Shown here: piece after piece, positions 15,628 through 24,478 of the stretch
Layout: every line of letters begins with the position of its first letter
Numbering within the stretch: position 1 is the stretch's first letter
Assembly (NCBI GenBank): GCA_036558645.1
Contig: DATBFG010000111.1
Span: forward strand, 1-41,303
DNA: 41,303 bases
Source of the DNA: DATBFG01 sp036558645
GTDB lineage: Bacteria; Acidobacteriota; Terriglobia; Terriglobales; Acidobacteriaceae
Reading direction: 5' to 3'
The notes under the pieces: generated by a model
Database searches by the model: none
What the model saw: the letters and a program-made list of their open reading frames with translations, nothing else
What the model was told of the DNA's origin: nothing
Made by a program: the position numbers and the translations under genes

Positions 15628-16087
15628 GGACGTTAATGATAAAGCTCCCGAGTTCACTTTGCCCGATCAGAACGGAAAAGACATCTCCCTGAAAGAGTTC
15701 CGGGGGAAGAACGTGGTGCTCTACTTCTATCCCCGGGCGGATACCCCAGGATGCACGATCGAAGCCTGCAAATTTCGGGACTCATATAAAAAGATTCAGA
15801 AGACGGGCGCAGTGTTGCTAGGCATTTCGCCCGACACCCCAAAGGCACAGAAGAAATTCGAAGAAAAATTTGATCTGCCTTTTACCCTGCTGGGCGATGC
15901 CGAGAAGAAGGTCGCAAACCTATACGGCGTGATGAAAGAGAAGAACATGTACGGCAAGAAGGTGATGGGAGTGGCACGTACGACCTTCCTCATCGGTCCA
16001 GACGGAAAGATCAAGCACGTATTTGAGAAGGTAAAGCCGGAGGGGCACGCAGAAGAGGTGCTGACAGAACTTAAGAAGGCAAGTTGA
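15626..16087 (+). CDS. bcp: Thioredoxin-dependent peroxiredoxin, Bcp/PrxQ type
   Basis: A 153-residue cytoplasmic thiol peroxidase that reduces H2O2 and organic hydroperoxides using thioredoxin. The ATG at 15626 has AGGAGA eight bases upstream; an earlier in-frame start has no protein homology. The motif RADTPGCTIEACKFRD places the peroxidatic cysteine at 43 and the resolving cysteine at 48, the PrxQ/Bcp spacing. GISPDTPKAQKKF, LPFTLLGDAEKKV and GVARTTFLIGPDGKI complete the family pattern, and the length is normal. Its start codon shares CATG with the opposite-strand gene, so its promoter must lie in that gene's coding sequence. It is probably expressed under oxidative stress, but no OxyR-like site could be identified. 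Confidence 0.95.
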   Translation: MDVNDKAPEFTLPDQNGKDISLKEFRGKNVVLYFYPRADTPGCTIEACKFRDSYKKIQKTGAVLLGISPDTPKAQKKFEEKFDLPFTLLGDAEKKVANLYGVMKEKNMYGKKVMGVARTTFLIGPDGKIKHVFEKVKPEGHAEEVLTELKKAS

Positions 16088-16110
16088 AGGCGGCGGGAGC
16101 ACCGCCTTCA
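16085..16110. terminator. Hairpin between convergent genes (likely bidirectional terminator)
   Basis: TGAAGGCGG (16085-16093) pairs perfectly with CCGCCTTCA (16102-16110) around an eight-base loop. The 5' arm begins with the stop codon of the peroxiredoxin gene, and the facing gene ends 16 bases further on. A T-run follows in neither direction, so termination strength is uncertain. Confidence 0.55.
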
Positions 16111-16125
16111 AAATTAGAAAAGTCT

Positions 16126-16692
16126 CTACTTTACGGTCGCGGTGCCCGTCGTGGTGAAGGTCACCGCAGTTTCGGCCGGAATGACAGCTTCCTGTTTGCC
16201 GGTCGCTGCCGCGACGCCAGTTCCAGCCGCGCCGCCAACCGCCGCGCCAATCAGTGCACCTTTGCCGCCGCCGGCGATTGCGCCGATGAGAGCTCCAGCA
16301 CCTGCACCGCCACCAATCTTGGTTACGTTGCTCTTGGTGTGGCTTTTTCCCTTGGCGCGGTAGGCGGAAGTGGAGATCGGCACCATCTTCCCATGTATCT
16401 CAACCGCGGTAAGCCGTACGGTGAGTTCTCCAGGGGCATGCAGACGGCCGCTCGACTTGGCATAAGTAACTTTGCCGCTGACAGGCGCGCCGGATTTTGC
16501 GAGAGTCTTTCCATCGACAACCAAGTCGGAGGTTAGACTGCCGCCGAATTTATGACCTACGCTGGCACTGCCGGAGCTGAGGCTCTGATCGATACGGACG
16601 GTGAGTTTCGTTCCGTACGGAACGGTCTCGGCGACCGATACGGCGACGAGAAGCAGCGTCAGGGCAGCGGTCTTCACAATTTTCCCAAGCAT
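16126..16692 (-). CDS. Exported glycine-zipper protein
   Basis: A 188-residue protein with a signal peptide (MLGKIVKTAALTLLLVAVSVA). The first half, YGTKLTVRIDQSLSSGSASV and DLVVDGKTLAKSGAPVSGKV, is a beta-rich domain often found before glycine zippers in acidobacterial envelope proteins. Residues about 122-160 are glycine-zipper repeats (GGGAGAGALIGAIAGGGKG and GALIGAAVGGAAGTGV), which can form packed helices in a membrane. It is probably an envelope protein; its function is unknown. It faces bcp across a hairpin and is divergent from the glycosylase gene. Confidence 0.75.
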   Translation of the reverse strand: MLGKIVKTAALTLLLVAVSVAETVPYGTKLTVRIDQSLSSGSASVGHKFGGSLTSDLVVDGKTLAKSGAPVSGKVTYAKSSGRLHAPGELTVRLTAVEIHGKMVPISTSAYRAKGKSHTKSNVTKIGGGAGAGALIGAIAGGGKGALIGAAVGGAAGTGVAAATGKQEAVIPAETAVTFTTTGTATVK

Positions 16693-16774
16693 AGTTTCTC
16701 CTCAAATAGGCTGTGGCGTGATTCAGTCGTGGAGGACTAAGGATGAAAATAGCAGAGTAGCCGGATGCTTCCCT

Positions 16775-17467
16775 ATGAAGATGATCCCGGAGTGGATAAC
16801 GAAAGTTCAGCGTCCTTTGACACGAAAATTCTTTGACCGCGATCCTCGTGTGGTCAGCCGGGAATTGCTGGGCAAGGTCTTGGTGAGAAGGGAGAGGAAA
16901 AAGTTCATTGTGGGGCGCGTGGTAGAGGTGGAAGCTTACTTGGGCGCAGAGGACGCGGCTGCCCACGCCTACGTGGGCAAGACTGCCCGGAACGCTGTGT
17001 TATTTGGTCCTCCGGGATACGCGTATGTGTACTTCATCTACGGTAACCATTACTGTCTGAATGTCTCCTGCCTGCCGGACGGAGTGCCTGGAGGAATTCT
17101 GTTTCGTGCGCTCGAACCAGTGGCCGGAGTTGAGGAGATGGCAAAAAATCGCGAAGTCGTTATCGAGAGTTCACGAGATCTGCGAAGGCTGACGAGCGGT
17201 CCTGGCAGGATGGCAGAAGCTTTTGGCATTACGCGCACACGTGACAACGGCAAGGACTTGACCAGCCGAAGTTCCGACTTGTGGCTCGCGGACGATGGTT
17301 TCGTGCCACCCCACATCGTAGCCACCAGGCGGATCGGCATTACCAAGGCCGCAGAGATGCCTCTGCGCTATGTCATCGCCGGTAGCGAGTTTGTGTCCGG
17401 CCCGAAGAATCTTTTTTCTTCGTCCAACCGGCGCGGTAGGTTATCTTCTTCTCGCGATGCAAGCTAA
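16775..17467 (+). CDS. 3-methyladenine DNA glycosylase (AAG/MPG family)
   Basis: About 230 residues. It excises alkylated purines such as 3-methyladenine and hypoxanthine, the first step of base-excision repair. Family signatures are RKFFDRDPRVVSRELLGKVL, then VEVEAYLGAEDAAAHA with the catalytic Glu, NAVLFGPPGYAYVYFIYGN with the damage-recognition tyrosines, LNVSC, FRALEP, and LTSGPGRMAEAFGI with DGKDL-like NGKDLTS. The start is chosen at ATG 16775 (ATG 16781 is equally possible); the open frame extends upstream to 16601 but that part has no family similarity. Its last 11 bases overlap the next gene, so the two are probably co-translated. Confidence 0.93.
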   Translation: MKMIPEWITKVQRPLTRKFFDRDPRVVSRELLGKVLVRRERKKFIVGRVVEVEAYLGAEDAAAHAYVGKTARNAVLFGPPGYAYVYFIYGNHYCLNVSCLPDGVPGGILFRALEPVAGVEEMAKNREVVIESSRDLRRLTSGPGRMAEAFGITRTRDNGKDLTSRSSDLWLADDGFVPPHIVATRRIGITKAAEMPLRYVIAGSEFVSGPKNLFSSSNRRGRLSSSRDAS

Positions 17468-18173
17468 CTATGGGATCGATGCTCCAGGAGTCATACGAAA
17501 TCTGATTCTTGTAGGAGTCGTGCTGCTTGTTCTGGCATGGTTCATCCCGTTTGTGCACATTGGCCCGGTACGAATTGCAATGTGGCCCACAGCGCTGACC
17601 ACCTGCTCGTTCCTTTTCCTCGAGGCGATTCTGATGTTGGTCTATGCGAAATTCGGCAAATTTCGCCATCGCGACCGCATGTTGAATCTGATCGCCTGGC
17701 GAGGCGATGAGAAGGTCTTGGACGTCGGCACAGGCCGAGGGCTTCTGGCGATTGGCGCAGCAAAGCGGCTAACGTCGGGGCGATCAACCGGAATTGATAT
17801 ATGGAGCAAGGAAGACCTTTCGGGAAACGCCATAGGAAATACTTTGCGAAACGCCGATCTGGAGGGTGTGCGAGAAAAGGTGCACATCCAGGATGGTGAT
17901 GCCACGAAAATGAGTTTCCCTGATGGCAGCTTCAATGTCGTTCTATCGAATCTTTGCCTGCACAACATTCCAAAGCGTGAAGCTCGTGACCGCGCGTGTC
18001 GCGAGATTGTGCGCGTGCTGAAGTCCGGAGGCAAGGCCGTGATCTCCGATTACAAAAACACGGCTGATTACATGAAAGTATTTAACGAAGCAGGAGCACG
18101 GGCAACACGGAGCGGAATCAATCTGCTCGATACATTTCCTCCCTTGCGGATCGTGGAAGTGACCAAACCTTGA
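17457..18173 (+). CDS. Membrane-anchored class I SAM-dependent methyltransferase
   Basis: A 238-residue protein. Two N-terminal membrane helices (about residues 13-32, ILVGVVLLVLAWFIPFV, and 42-62, ALTTCSFLFLEAILMLVYA) precede a Rossmann methyltransferase domain. Motif I is VLDVGTGRGLLAIGAA, the acidic residue binding the SAM ribose lies in STGIDIW, motif II is HIQDGDATKMSFPDGSF and motif III is NIPKREARDRACREI. The methyl acceptor is unknown; the anchors suggest a membrane or quinone-like substrate. The ATG at 17457 lies inside the 3' end of the DNA glycosylase gene, and M20 hydrolase translation begins 20 bases after its stop, so these three genes may form one transcript. Confidence 0.82.
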   Translation: MQANYGIDAPGVIRNLILVGVVLLVLAWFIPFVHIGPVRIAMWPTALTTCSFLFLEAILMLVYAKFGKFRHRDRMLNLIAWRGDEKVLDVGTGRGLLAIGAAKRLTSGRSTGIDIWSKEDLSGNAIGNTLRNADLEGVREKVHIQDGDATKMSFPDGSFNVVLSNLCLHNIPKREARDRACREIVRVLKSGGKAVISDYKNTADYMKVFNEAGARATRSGINLLDTFPPLRIVEVTKP

Positions 18174-18192
18174 AATTTTCCAGGAGCTCAGA

Positions 18193-19770
18193 ATGCGATT
18201 GCTGAAACTACAGGTGCTGTGTCTTGCGATGTGCATGAGCGCGAAAGCATGGGCACAAGCATCTCCTGCGCTCGAACAGCTGAAGAGTGAAGCCCTGCAG
18301 AATATCGACGGAAAGCAGACGTTCACGCAGCAGATGGTGGACGAGATCTTCAGCTACTCGGAGCTTGGCTTTCAAGAGTTCGAGACCTCCCGCTACGTGA
18401 CCGGCATTCTGGAGAAAAATGGTTTCAAAGTTGAACAAGGTGTAGCGGGTATTCCAACAGCCTGGGTAGCGACGTACGGAAGCGGCAAGCCGGTGATCGG
18501 ATTCATCGCGGATATTGATTGCATCCCGCGCGCGTCACAGAAGCCCGGGGTTGCGTATCACGATCCTATCGTCGAAGGCGCTCCGGGCCATGGTGAAGGA
18601 CACAATGCCGGGCAGGCAGTGAATGTCACGGCTGCACTGGCTGTACGAGAGCTCATGGAGAAGTACAAGCTGCGAGGAACTCTGAAAGTCTATCCAGGAG
18701 TAGCGGAGGAGCTTCTTGGCACGAAAGCATTCTTTGTACGCGCTGGTCTGTTTAAGGGTGTCGACATCATGCTCGGTGCGCATGTGTTCGAGGACTTCGG
18801 CACCGAGTACGGACAAAGCTTCGCCCCGCAAGGGCTGGTATCGGTGCAGTACTTTTTCCATGGCAAGGCAGCACACGCCGCCGGAGCGCCCTGGGACGGG
18901 CGCAGTGCACTGGATGCTGTGGAGTTAATGGATACAGGCTGGAACTTCCGCCGCGAACACTTGCGGCTGCAACAACGCTCGCATTACGTGATTATCAATG
19001 GCGGCGACCAGCCAAACGTCGTGCCCTCTGAGGCCGGCGTTTGGTACTACTTCCGTGAGCTTGATTATCCGCGGATCAAGGATCTGTATGAGCTAGGCAA
19101 CACCATGGCGCAGGCCGCGACCATGATGACAGGCACGACTGTCACACGACGACTCGTGGGAGCGGCTTGGCCGCCGCACTTCAGCAGAGTGATAGCTGAG
19201 GCGCAGCAGAAGAACATTGAGCGTGTAGGCATGCCGGAATGGAGTGACGCAGATCAGGCACTGGCAAAGGCTCTTCAAAAAGAAATCGGGACACGACCCG
19301 ATGGCTTATACACAAAAGTCGCGCCGTTGAGGCCACCGGCTCCTGCGGGAGAGCAGGGTGCATCGGACGACATAGGCGATATCTCATGGGTTGTGCCGAC
19401 GGTCTATCTGCGCTTTCCCGCGAACATTCCGTACACACCCGGCCACAGCTGGGTGGATGGTGTTGCCATGGCGACTCCGATCGCACACAAGGGATCGACT
19501 GCCGGAGCCAAGGCGCAGGCTTTGACTGCGCTTGATTTTTTGTTATCACCCGACTTGGTGAAACAAGCTTGGGACTACTTCAATAATGTTCAGACGAAGG
19601 ACATGAAATACAGTCCCCTCATTGCGGCGGAAGACAAGCCTGCCATCGAACTGAACAAGGAGAAGATGGAAAAGTTTCTGCCGGAACTCCGGAAGTATTA
19701 TTACGATCCCACAAAGTACAAGACGTACATGGAACAATTGGGGATTCAGTATCCAACGGTGAAGAAATAA
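18193..19770 (+). CDS. Exported M20-family amidohydrolase (AbgB-like)
   Basis: A 525-residue protein with a signal peptide (LQVLCLAMCMSAKAWAQA), so probably periplasmic. The M20 dipeptidase/amidohydrolase layout is clear: FSYSELGFQEFETS, an Asp ligand region GFIADIDCIP (103-112), GHGEGHNAG (132-140), VAEELLGTKAF with the catalytic Glu pair at 172-173, the lid domain from FFHGKAAHAAGAPWDGRSA, and a C-terminal GHSWVDGVAMATPIAHKGS. It most resembles aminobenzoyl-glutamate hydrolase subunit B. In related hydrolases the GH(A/G)CGH motif carries a metal-binding cysteine; here that position is Glu 135. The substrate is unknown, probably an N-acyl amino acid or peptide. Confidence 0.88.
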   Translation: MRLLKLQVLCLAMCMSAKAWAQASPALEQLKSEALQNIDGKQTFTQQMVDEIFSYSELGFQEFETSRYVTGILEKNGFKVEQGVAGIPTAWVATYGSGKPVIGFIADIDCIPRASQKPGVAYHDPIVEGAPGHGEGHNAGQAVNVTAALAVRELMEKYKLRGTLKVYPGVAEELLGTKAFFVRAGLFKGVDIMLGAHVFEDFGTEYGQSFAPQGLVSVQYFFHGKAAHAAGAPWDGRSALDAVELMDTGWNFRREHLRLQQRSHYVIINGGDQPNVVPSEAGVWYYFRELDYPRIKDLYELGNTMAQAATMMTGTTVTRRLVGAAWPPHFSRVIAEAQQKNIERVGMPEWSDADQALAKALQKEIGTRPDGLYTKVAPLRPPAPAGEQGASDDIGDISWVVPTVYLRFPANIPYTPGHSWVDGVAMATPIAHKGSTAGAKAQALTALDFLLSPDLVKQAWDYFNNVQTKDMKYSPLIAAEDKPAIELNKEKMEKFLPELRKYYYDPTKYKTYMEQLGIQYPTVKK

Positions 19771-19771
19771 G

Positions 19772-19793
19772 GCGGTATGCGATGCAGTACCGC
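19772..19793 (+). terminator. Possible terminator hairpin after the amidohydrolase gene
   Basis: GCGGTA (19772-19777) pairs with TACCGC (19788-19793), and the inner bases TGC/GCA extend the stem with one bulge. It starts directly after the stop codon. The following run is only CTTTG, so this is a weak candidate. Confidence 0.4.
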
Positions 19794-19980
19794 GCTTTGA
19801 CATTCAGGCGACTGACTGAAAAGCGGTCTATTTCTGCTTGACTTTCGGCGGTTTCAGGGCAGAATACGCGCACGGCCCTGTTGTACGACCTCGCAACGAC
19901 GATAAGTTTGGAGTGATCGGCAGTTCCCCCGAAGGATCTCTCCTGAACCTCTAGCACCTGATCACTTGCAGGAGCCAGCC

Positions 19981-22158
19981 ATGTCTAGATGCCGACATTT
20001 CTCCTTCGTCCTATACGTCACGACTCTGTTTCTCTTGGTCGGATCAGCCGAAGCCCAGGCTCCCAATCTGTTTTTTGAAGCGCCGAGCTGGAGCACCGCA
20101 CCAGCGCCAGAGCAGATGACTCTGGCGGACTTGAATCACGATGGCAAGATCGACATTGCGACAGCGAATTTCTGTTCGGTCCGGGACTGTAATTTGGGGA
20201 CAATCTCGATTTTGCTGGGCAACGGCGATGGAACCTTCAAGAAACATGTGGACTACGTGGTGGGGCCAACTCCGGAGGCCATCGTATCTGCCGATTTCAA
20301 TGGCGATGGAAATCTCGACCTGGCGGTGGTGTCACAACACGGATTGAGCATCTTCATCGGCAATGGGAATGGCTCGTTTCAAACTCCAGTGAGCTACCAG
20401 TTGGGTGATATCTCACTCGGAGTTGTGGCAGCTGACCTTAACGGCGACCACCAACTCGATCTGGCAGTAGCGTGCTCTTTGGGCCACGAAATGGAGATTT
20501 TCCTGGGCAACGGCGATGGGAGCTTTCAGCCGTACCTGCCATTCCCAGCCGGCTTTTATCCATTGCATGCAGCAATCGGAGACTTCAATCGTGACCACAA
20601 GCCGGACATTGCGGTGACAGATTTCACCGAGTCCAAGGTCAATATCCTGATCGGCAACGGTGACGGGACTTTCCAGCCATTTGTTTCTTATGCAACCGGC
20701 GGTTTTGCTACCTATGTGGCGGTCAACGATTTCAACGGCGATGGTGTACCAGACCTGGCGGTTGCAGTTACATTCCCGTTCGCAGGAGGGGTGAGCGTTC
20801 TTCTCGGAAGGGCCACTGGAGTATTCCATGACAAAAAGGACTATGCAGCGGCCACGTCTCCAGAAGCGCTCGCAGTTGCCGACATGAATGGAGATCAGAA
20901 CCCCGACATCGCGATTATCGATCGATTCGGCGGATCGGTAACGATTCTTTTCGATGACGCGAACGGCGTTTTCCACGTGGGAAACACGTTTGGAGTGGGC
21001 AATCAGCCATTCGATGGCGCCGCCGCGGACATCAACGGCGACGGGAAGGTGGACCTGCTGGTTTCGAATTTCAATAGCAACTCCGTCAGCGTTCTACTCG
21101 GCAACGGACGCGGTGTGTTCCGGGCGCGCAACGAGTTTCGGACGGGCAACACGCCTCAGTCTCTCGCGTTAGCCGATTTCGACGGGGACGGCAATGATGA
21201 TGTCGTTGTTGCGAACACAGAGGACAACACGGTTAGCGTTCTGCGCGGCAAGGGCAATGGCCTGTTCTCGCGACGCGTCGATTACCCTGCTGGCTCTAGC
21301 CCATATTTTTTAGCAGTTGCAGACTTCAACAACGACGGCTTGGCTGACGTTGCGGTGACGGATCTACTTTGGAAGGCGGTTGGCATACTGCCGGGCAACG
21401 GGGATGGAACCCTCGCACCGGCGAAGCAGGTAGCGGTAGGCAGGGTTCCGCAGTCGCTCGCGGTGGCAGACTTCAATGGCGATGGCAACGCCGACTTGGC
21501 TGCTGGCAATCTTACCGATAACACCGTCAGTATTCTGCTCGGCAACGTCGACGGTTCCTTCCAACAGCACACCGACTACTCGGTAAAGAAGTTTCCACAT
21601 TGGATTGCAGTAGGCGATCTCAACAACGACGGCCAGCTTGACTTGGCAGTTGCTCACTCCCATGCGACCGGCGGCCTTGTGAGCATCCTCTTCGGAAATG
21701 GAGATGGAACGTTCCAACCCGAAGTGAGCCTGGGAGGCGGCGGCTCGCAATCGGTGGCGATTGCGGATTTCAATTCTGACGGGAACGCTGACCTTGTGCT
21801 GGTGCCGCTGAGCGATCCCAATGTGATTGTTTTGCTTGGCAGGGGAGACGGCACGTTCGCGCCTGGGACCGCGTATCTAAGAGATTCCAGCGGCTACGCA
21901 GTTCTGGCGGGAGACCTCAACGGCGATGGCATTTTTGACTTGGCGGTCACGGGAAATGAGCAAATCAATAGTGTCAACAATGTAAGTGTTGCGTTGGGGG
22001 TTGGTGACGGAACCTTCGGATCGTTCGTGAAGTATACAACCAGTGCGAATCCGACTTCGATCGCCATGTCGGACTTCAACCATGACGGCAAGCCCGATCT
22101 CGCGGTGGCGGCAAAGAATGCCAACACAGTGAGCGTGCTCATGAACACAGGGAAGTGA
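19981..22158 (+). CDS. Secreted FG-GAP/VCBS-repeat beta-propeller protein
   Basis: A 725-residue exported protein. The ATG at 19981 has AGGAG six bases upstream and opens a signal peptide (FVLYVTTLFLLVGSAEAQA). The remainder is 14 FG-GAP/VCBS repeats of about 48 residues, each with a calcium-binding loop such as ADFNGDGNLDLAV followed by VSILLGNGDGTFQ. Such repeats form integrin-like beta-propellers that bind calcium and often mediate adhesion or carbohydrate binding. No enzymatic domain, sortase signal or cell-wall anchor is visible. The repeats are also similar in DNA, so copy number could vary by recombination. It stands alone; a 210-base gap upstream holds its promoter, which I could not fix. 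Confidence 0.88.
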   Translation: MSRCRHFSFVLYVTTLFLLVGSAEAQAPNLFFEAPSWSTAPAPEQMTLADLNHDGKIDIATANFCSVRDCNLGTISILLGNGDGTFKKHVDYVVGPTPEAIVSADFNGDGNLDLAVVSQHGLSIFIGNGNGSFQTPVSYQLGDISLGVVAADLNGDHQLDLAVACSLGHEMEIFLGNGDGSFQPYLPFPAGFYPLHAAIGDFNRDHKPDIAVTDFTESKVNILIGNGDGTFQPFVSYATGGFATYVAVNDFNGDGVPDLAVAVTFPFAGGVSVLLGRATGVFHDKKDYAAATSPEALAVADMNGDQNPDIAIIDRFGGSVTILFDDANGVFHVGNTFGVGNQPFDGAAADINGDGKVDLLVSNFNSNSVSVLLGNGRGVFRARNEFRTGNTPQSLALADFDGDGNDDVVVANTEDNTVSVLRGKGNGLFSRRVDYPAGSSPYFLAVADFNNDGLADVAVTDLLWKAVGILPGNGDGTLAPAKQVAVGRVPQSLAVADFNGDGNADLAAGNLTDNTVSILLGNVDGSFQQHTDYSVKKFPHWIAVGDLNNDGQLDLAVAHSHATGGLVSILFGNGDGTFQPEVSLGGGGSQSVAIADFNSDGNADLVLVPLSDPNVIVLLGRGDGTFAPGTAYLRDSSGYAVLAGDLNGDGIFDLAVTGNEQINSVNNVSVALGVGDGTFGSFVKYTTSANPTSIAMSDFNHDGKPDLAVAAKNANTVSVLMNTGK

Positions 22159-22204
22159 CAGGAGCAGTTGAACCGTGCAGGTTTCAGTTTGTTAGCATAG
22201 GCGC

Positions 22205-22957
22205 GTGTTTCGCACGCGCTTTAAGAACGAGATTGTCGCCGAGTTTCTTCCGCCGGCGCGACCGCGCAAGCAAGACCGCGTGATTCTGTTATGCGATGGC
22301 ATGCCCGGAATTCCGCGCAAGCAGCCGCTCTCGGATTTTCTATCCAAGAAGGGCTACTGGGTCTTTTATCCCCGATATCGCGGAGCGTGGGAAAGCAGTG
22401 GGAAGTTTTTAGAAAGGTCTCCGCATGAGGACATTCTCGATGTCCTCGATGAACTACCCAAAGGCGTGAAGGAACTCGCTTTTGGCCGGAAATTCTCGTT
22501 ATCACCTGCAGAGGTTTTTGTGATTGGCGGGAGCTTTGGGGGAGCGGCCGCGATCTTGTGTTCGCTCGATCCGCGAGTGCACCGGGTGGTAGCGAATTGC
22601 CCGGTGGTTGATTGGTCGATCCTAAGAGCGAGCGAGAAGAAAGAAACTTCCAATAAGAGTTATGCGGCTTACATCCGCGAGGCCTTTGGAAACGGGTACC
22701 GCCTGAGTGATGCTAACTGGCGGAAGCTGTACACGGGAAAGTTCTACAACCCCGCAGCGCGGGTTGCGGAGATGGATCCGGCGAAGATCATGATGTTTCA
22801 CGCCAAGGATGATCCCTTCGTCCCTTGGCGCTCGGTCGATCGCTTTGCGCGCAAATCAGGCGCTCGTCTGAAGTTGCTGAAAACCGGAGGCCATCTCAGG
22901 ACGGAGTACATAATGCAGCGGTACTGGCCTGAGATTCGACAGTTCTTTGAGCGGTGA
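22205..22957 (+). CDS. Alpha/beta hydrolase (prolyl-oligopeptidase/acyl-peptidase-like)
   Basis: A 250-residue cytoplasmic protein from a GTG start with only a weak ribosome site. The alpha/beta-hydrolase fold is indicated by VILLCDGMPGIP, YPRYRGAWESSGKF (typical of the S9 peptidase-like branch), the nucleophile elbow VIGGSFGGAAA with Ser, the acid in MFHAKDDPFVPW and the catalytic histidine in TGGHLRTEY. The catalytic triad appears complete. The substrate is unknown. There is no signal peptide. It lies 46 bases after the FG-GAP gene on the same strand. Confidence 0.8.
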   Translation: MFRTRFKNEIVAEFLPPARPRKQDRVILLCDGMPGIPRKQPLSDFLSKKGYWVFYPRYRGAWESSGKFLERSPHEDILDVLDELPKGVKELAFGRKFSLSPAEVFVIGGSFGGAAAILCSLDPRVHRVVANCPVVDWSILRASEKKETSNKSYAAYIREAFGNGYRLSDANWRKLYTGKFYNPAARVAEMDPAKIMMFHAKDDPFVPWRSVDRFARKSGARLKLLKTGGHLRTEYIMQRYWPEIRQFFER

Positions 22958-23230
22958 GCCGAGATTTATTTCAGGAGAGCACGAATTTCATCAGCGCGGT
23001 TTCGTGCGTCTTTTCGGTCCAGCTTGCTCCAAGGTTCGCTGACCCCGACACGCTGGATTTCTACTGCCGCAGCCGTTTTCCCTAAATAGGAATTTTCTTT
23101 TTGCCACCCACAGAGCCAAGATGCGGATCACAGACCTCCGGAGGCTCTCCGAGTTACCGTATCGGGAAAGACCTAGGAAAAGCAGGCCGCCAACAGGAAC
23201 GTGGTTGGCTTGGCATTCGTAGATTTGGCT

Positions 23231-24475
23231 ATGCGGAGACTCGTCGACAGCTTCGGCCAGGTCCTGAGTGCTATGTGGGCGCACAAGCTTCGCTCGTTCC
23301 TTACCATGTTTGGCATCGCCTGGGGAGTCGGATCACTACTACTCCTGGTGGGGTTAGGAGAGGGCTTTCGCGCGGGAACCGCAAAGGGGTTGGCGAGTTT
23401 TGGCGAAGATTTGATGCAAATGTACAACGGCCGCGTGCCGGCCATTGGTGGTAGCCAGCTTTCTTCTCGTCAGTACTACCTGACCTACCAGGATTATCTC
23501 GACATTCGAAATTCCCCCTATGTTCGAAATGCGGCGCCCATCATCTACCGCGGCGACCTTCGGTTGGTGAGCGAGTATGGCAGCAGCAACGGCTACGTGG
23601 ATGGTTCCGAGCCGCAGTTTTATGACATTCGCTACCAGCCGGTTGAACAAGGGCGCTGGTTGAATTGGAACGACGAACTGCAGCGCAATAATGTTTGCGT
23701 CATCGGCAGCGAATTCATTCGCATACTTTTTCCTGGCCGGCCAGTCGTGGGTAGCAGACTGCTGATCAATGGCGTGCCCTTCCAGGTGATTGGAACGATC
23801 AAGAAAATCGGCCACGGCGACAATGCCGACTTAAATATGCGACTGGTTATGCCATTCACCACCATGTCCACGTACTTCCCGCTGAAGGGGGAAGGCAACT
23901 CGAAGGCGATCAAATATTTCGTGTACCAGCCGATTACGCGCGCGCAACATGGGCAAGCCAGGCAATCCGTCCGCAGAATTGTCGCGAGGAATCACAATTT
24001 CGATCCTGAGACGCCGGACGCATTCGATGACTGGGACTCCATCGCTAATGCTGAGATGGTCGGCAAGATTTCCGATGCCATGGACGCCTTCCTCGGGGCT
24101 GTCGGCTTGGTGACACTCGCTCTCGGGGCCATGGGAGTGGTGAACATCATGCTTGTCTCGGTTGCGGAGCGAACGCGCGAGATCGGTCTGCGCAAGGCTC
24201 TGGGCGCCACCCGAGCAAGCATCCTGTTCCAGTTCTTCATGGAAGGGCTGATGCTTACGGCAATCAGCGGTGCGGTTGGCGTGGGAGCGGCCTATGCCGC
24301 CACCAGGCTTTTCGGACTTGTGCCGCCGATTGATGGTTTTGAACTGCCTCATATTTACCCAGCGACGGCTGCGCTTGCCGTGTTCAGCCTCGCCGCAGCC
24401 GGCATTATCGCCGGACTGTATCCCGCTCGGCGCGCAGCGTCGCTCACGCCGGTAGAAGCGCTTCGCCAGGAGTAA
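23231..24475 (+). CDS. ABC transporter permease (MacB/FtsX family)
   Basis: A 414-residue permease. One N-terminal helix (LRSFLTMFGIAWGVGSLLLLVG), a large periplasmic MacB_PCD domain (about 40-270) and three C-terminal helices of an FtsX domain (AVGLVTLALGAMGVVNIMLV, ISGAVGVGAAYAATRLF, AALAVFSLAAAGIIAGLY) are visible, with the conserved VAERTREIGLRKALGATR coupling loop. MacB-like transporters pass substrates or mechanical force across the periplasm and need an ATPase of the LolD/MacB type, but this protein has no nucleotide-binding domain and no ATPase or HlyD adaptor gene lies nearby. The start at 23231 is uncertain; a GTG at 23201 is the alternative. It is followed after three bases by a second permease. 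Confidence 0.88.
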   Translation: MRRLVDSFGQVLSAMWAHKLRSFLTMFGIAWGVGSLLLLVGLGEGFRAGTAKGLASFGEDLMQMYNGRVPAIGGSQLSSRQYYLTYQDYLDIRNSPYVRNAAPIIYRGDLRLVSEYGSSNGYVDGSEPQFYDIRYQPVEQGRWLNWNDELQRNNVCVIGSEFIRILFPGRPVVGSRLLINGVPFQVIGTIKKIGHGDNADLNMRLVMPFTTMSTYFPLKGEGNSKAIKYFVYQPITRAQHGQARQSVRRIVARNHNFDPETPDAFDDWDSIANAEMVGKISDAMDAFLGAVGLVTLALGAMGVVNIMLVSVAERTREIGLRKALGATRASILFQFFMEGLMLTAISGAVGVGAAYAATRLFGLVPPIDGFELPHIYPATAALAVFSLAAAGIIAGLYPARRAASLTPVEALRQE

Positions 24476-24478
24476 CCC

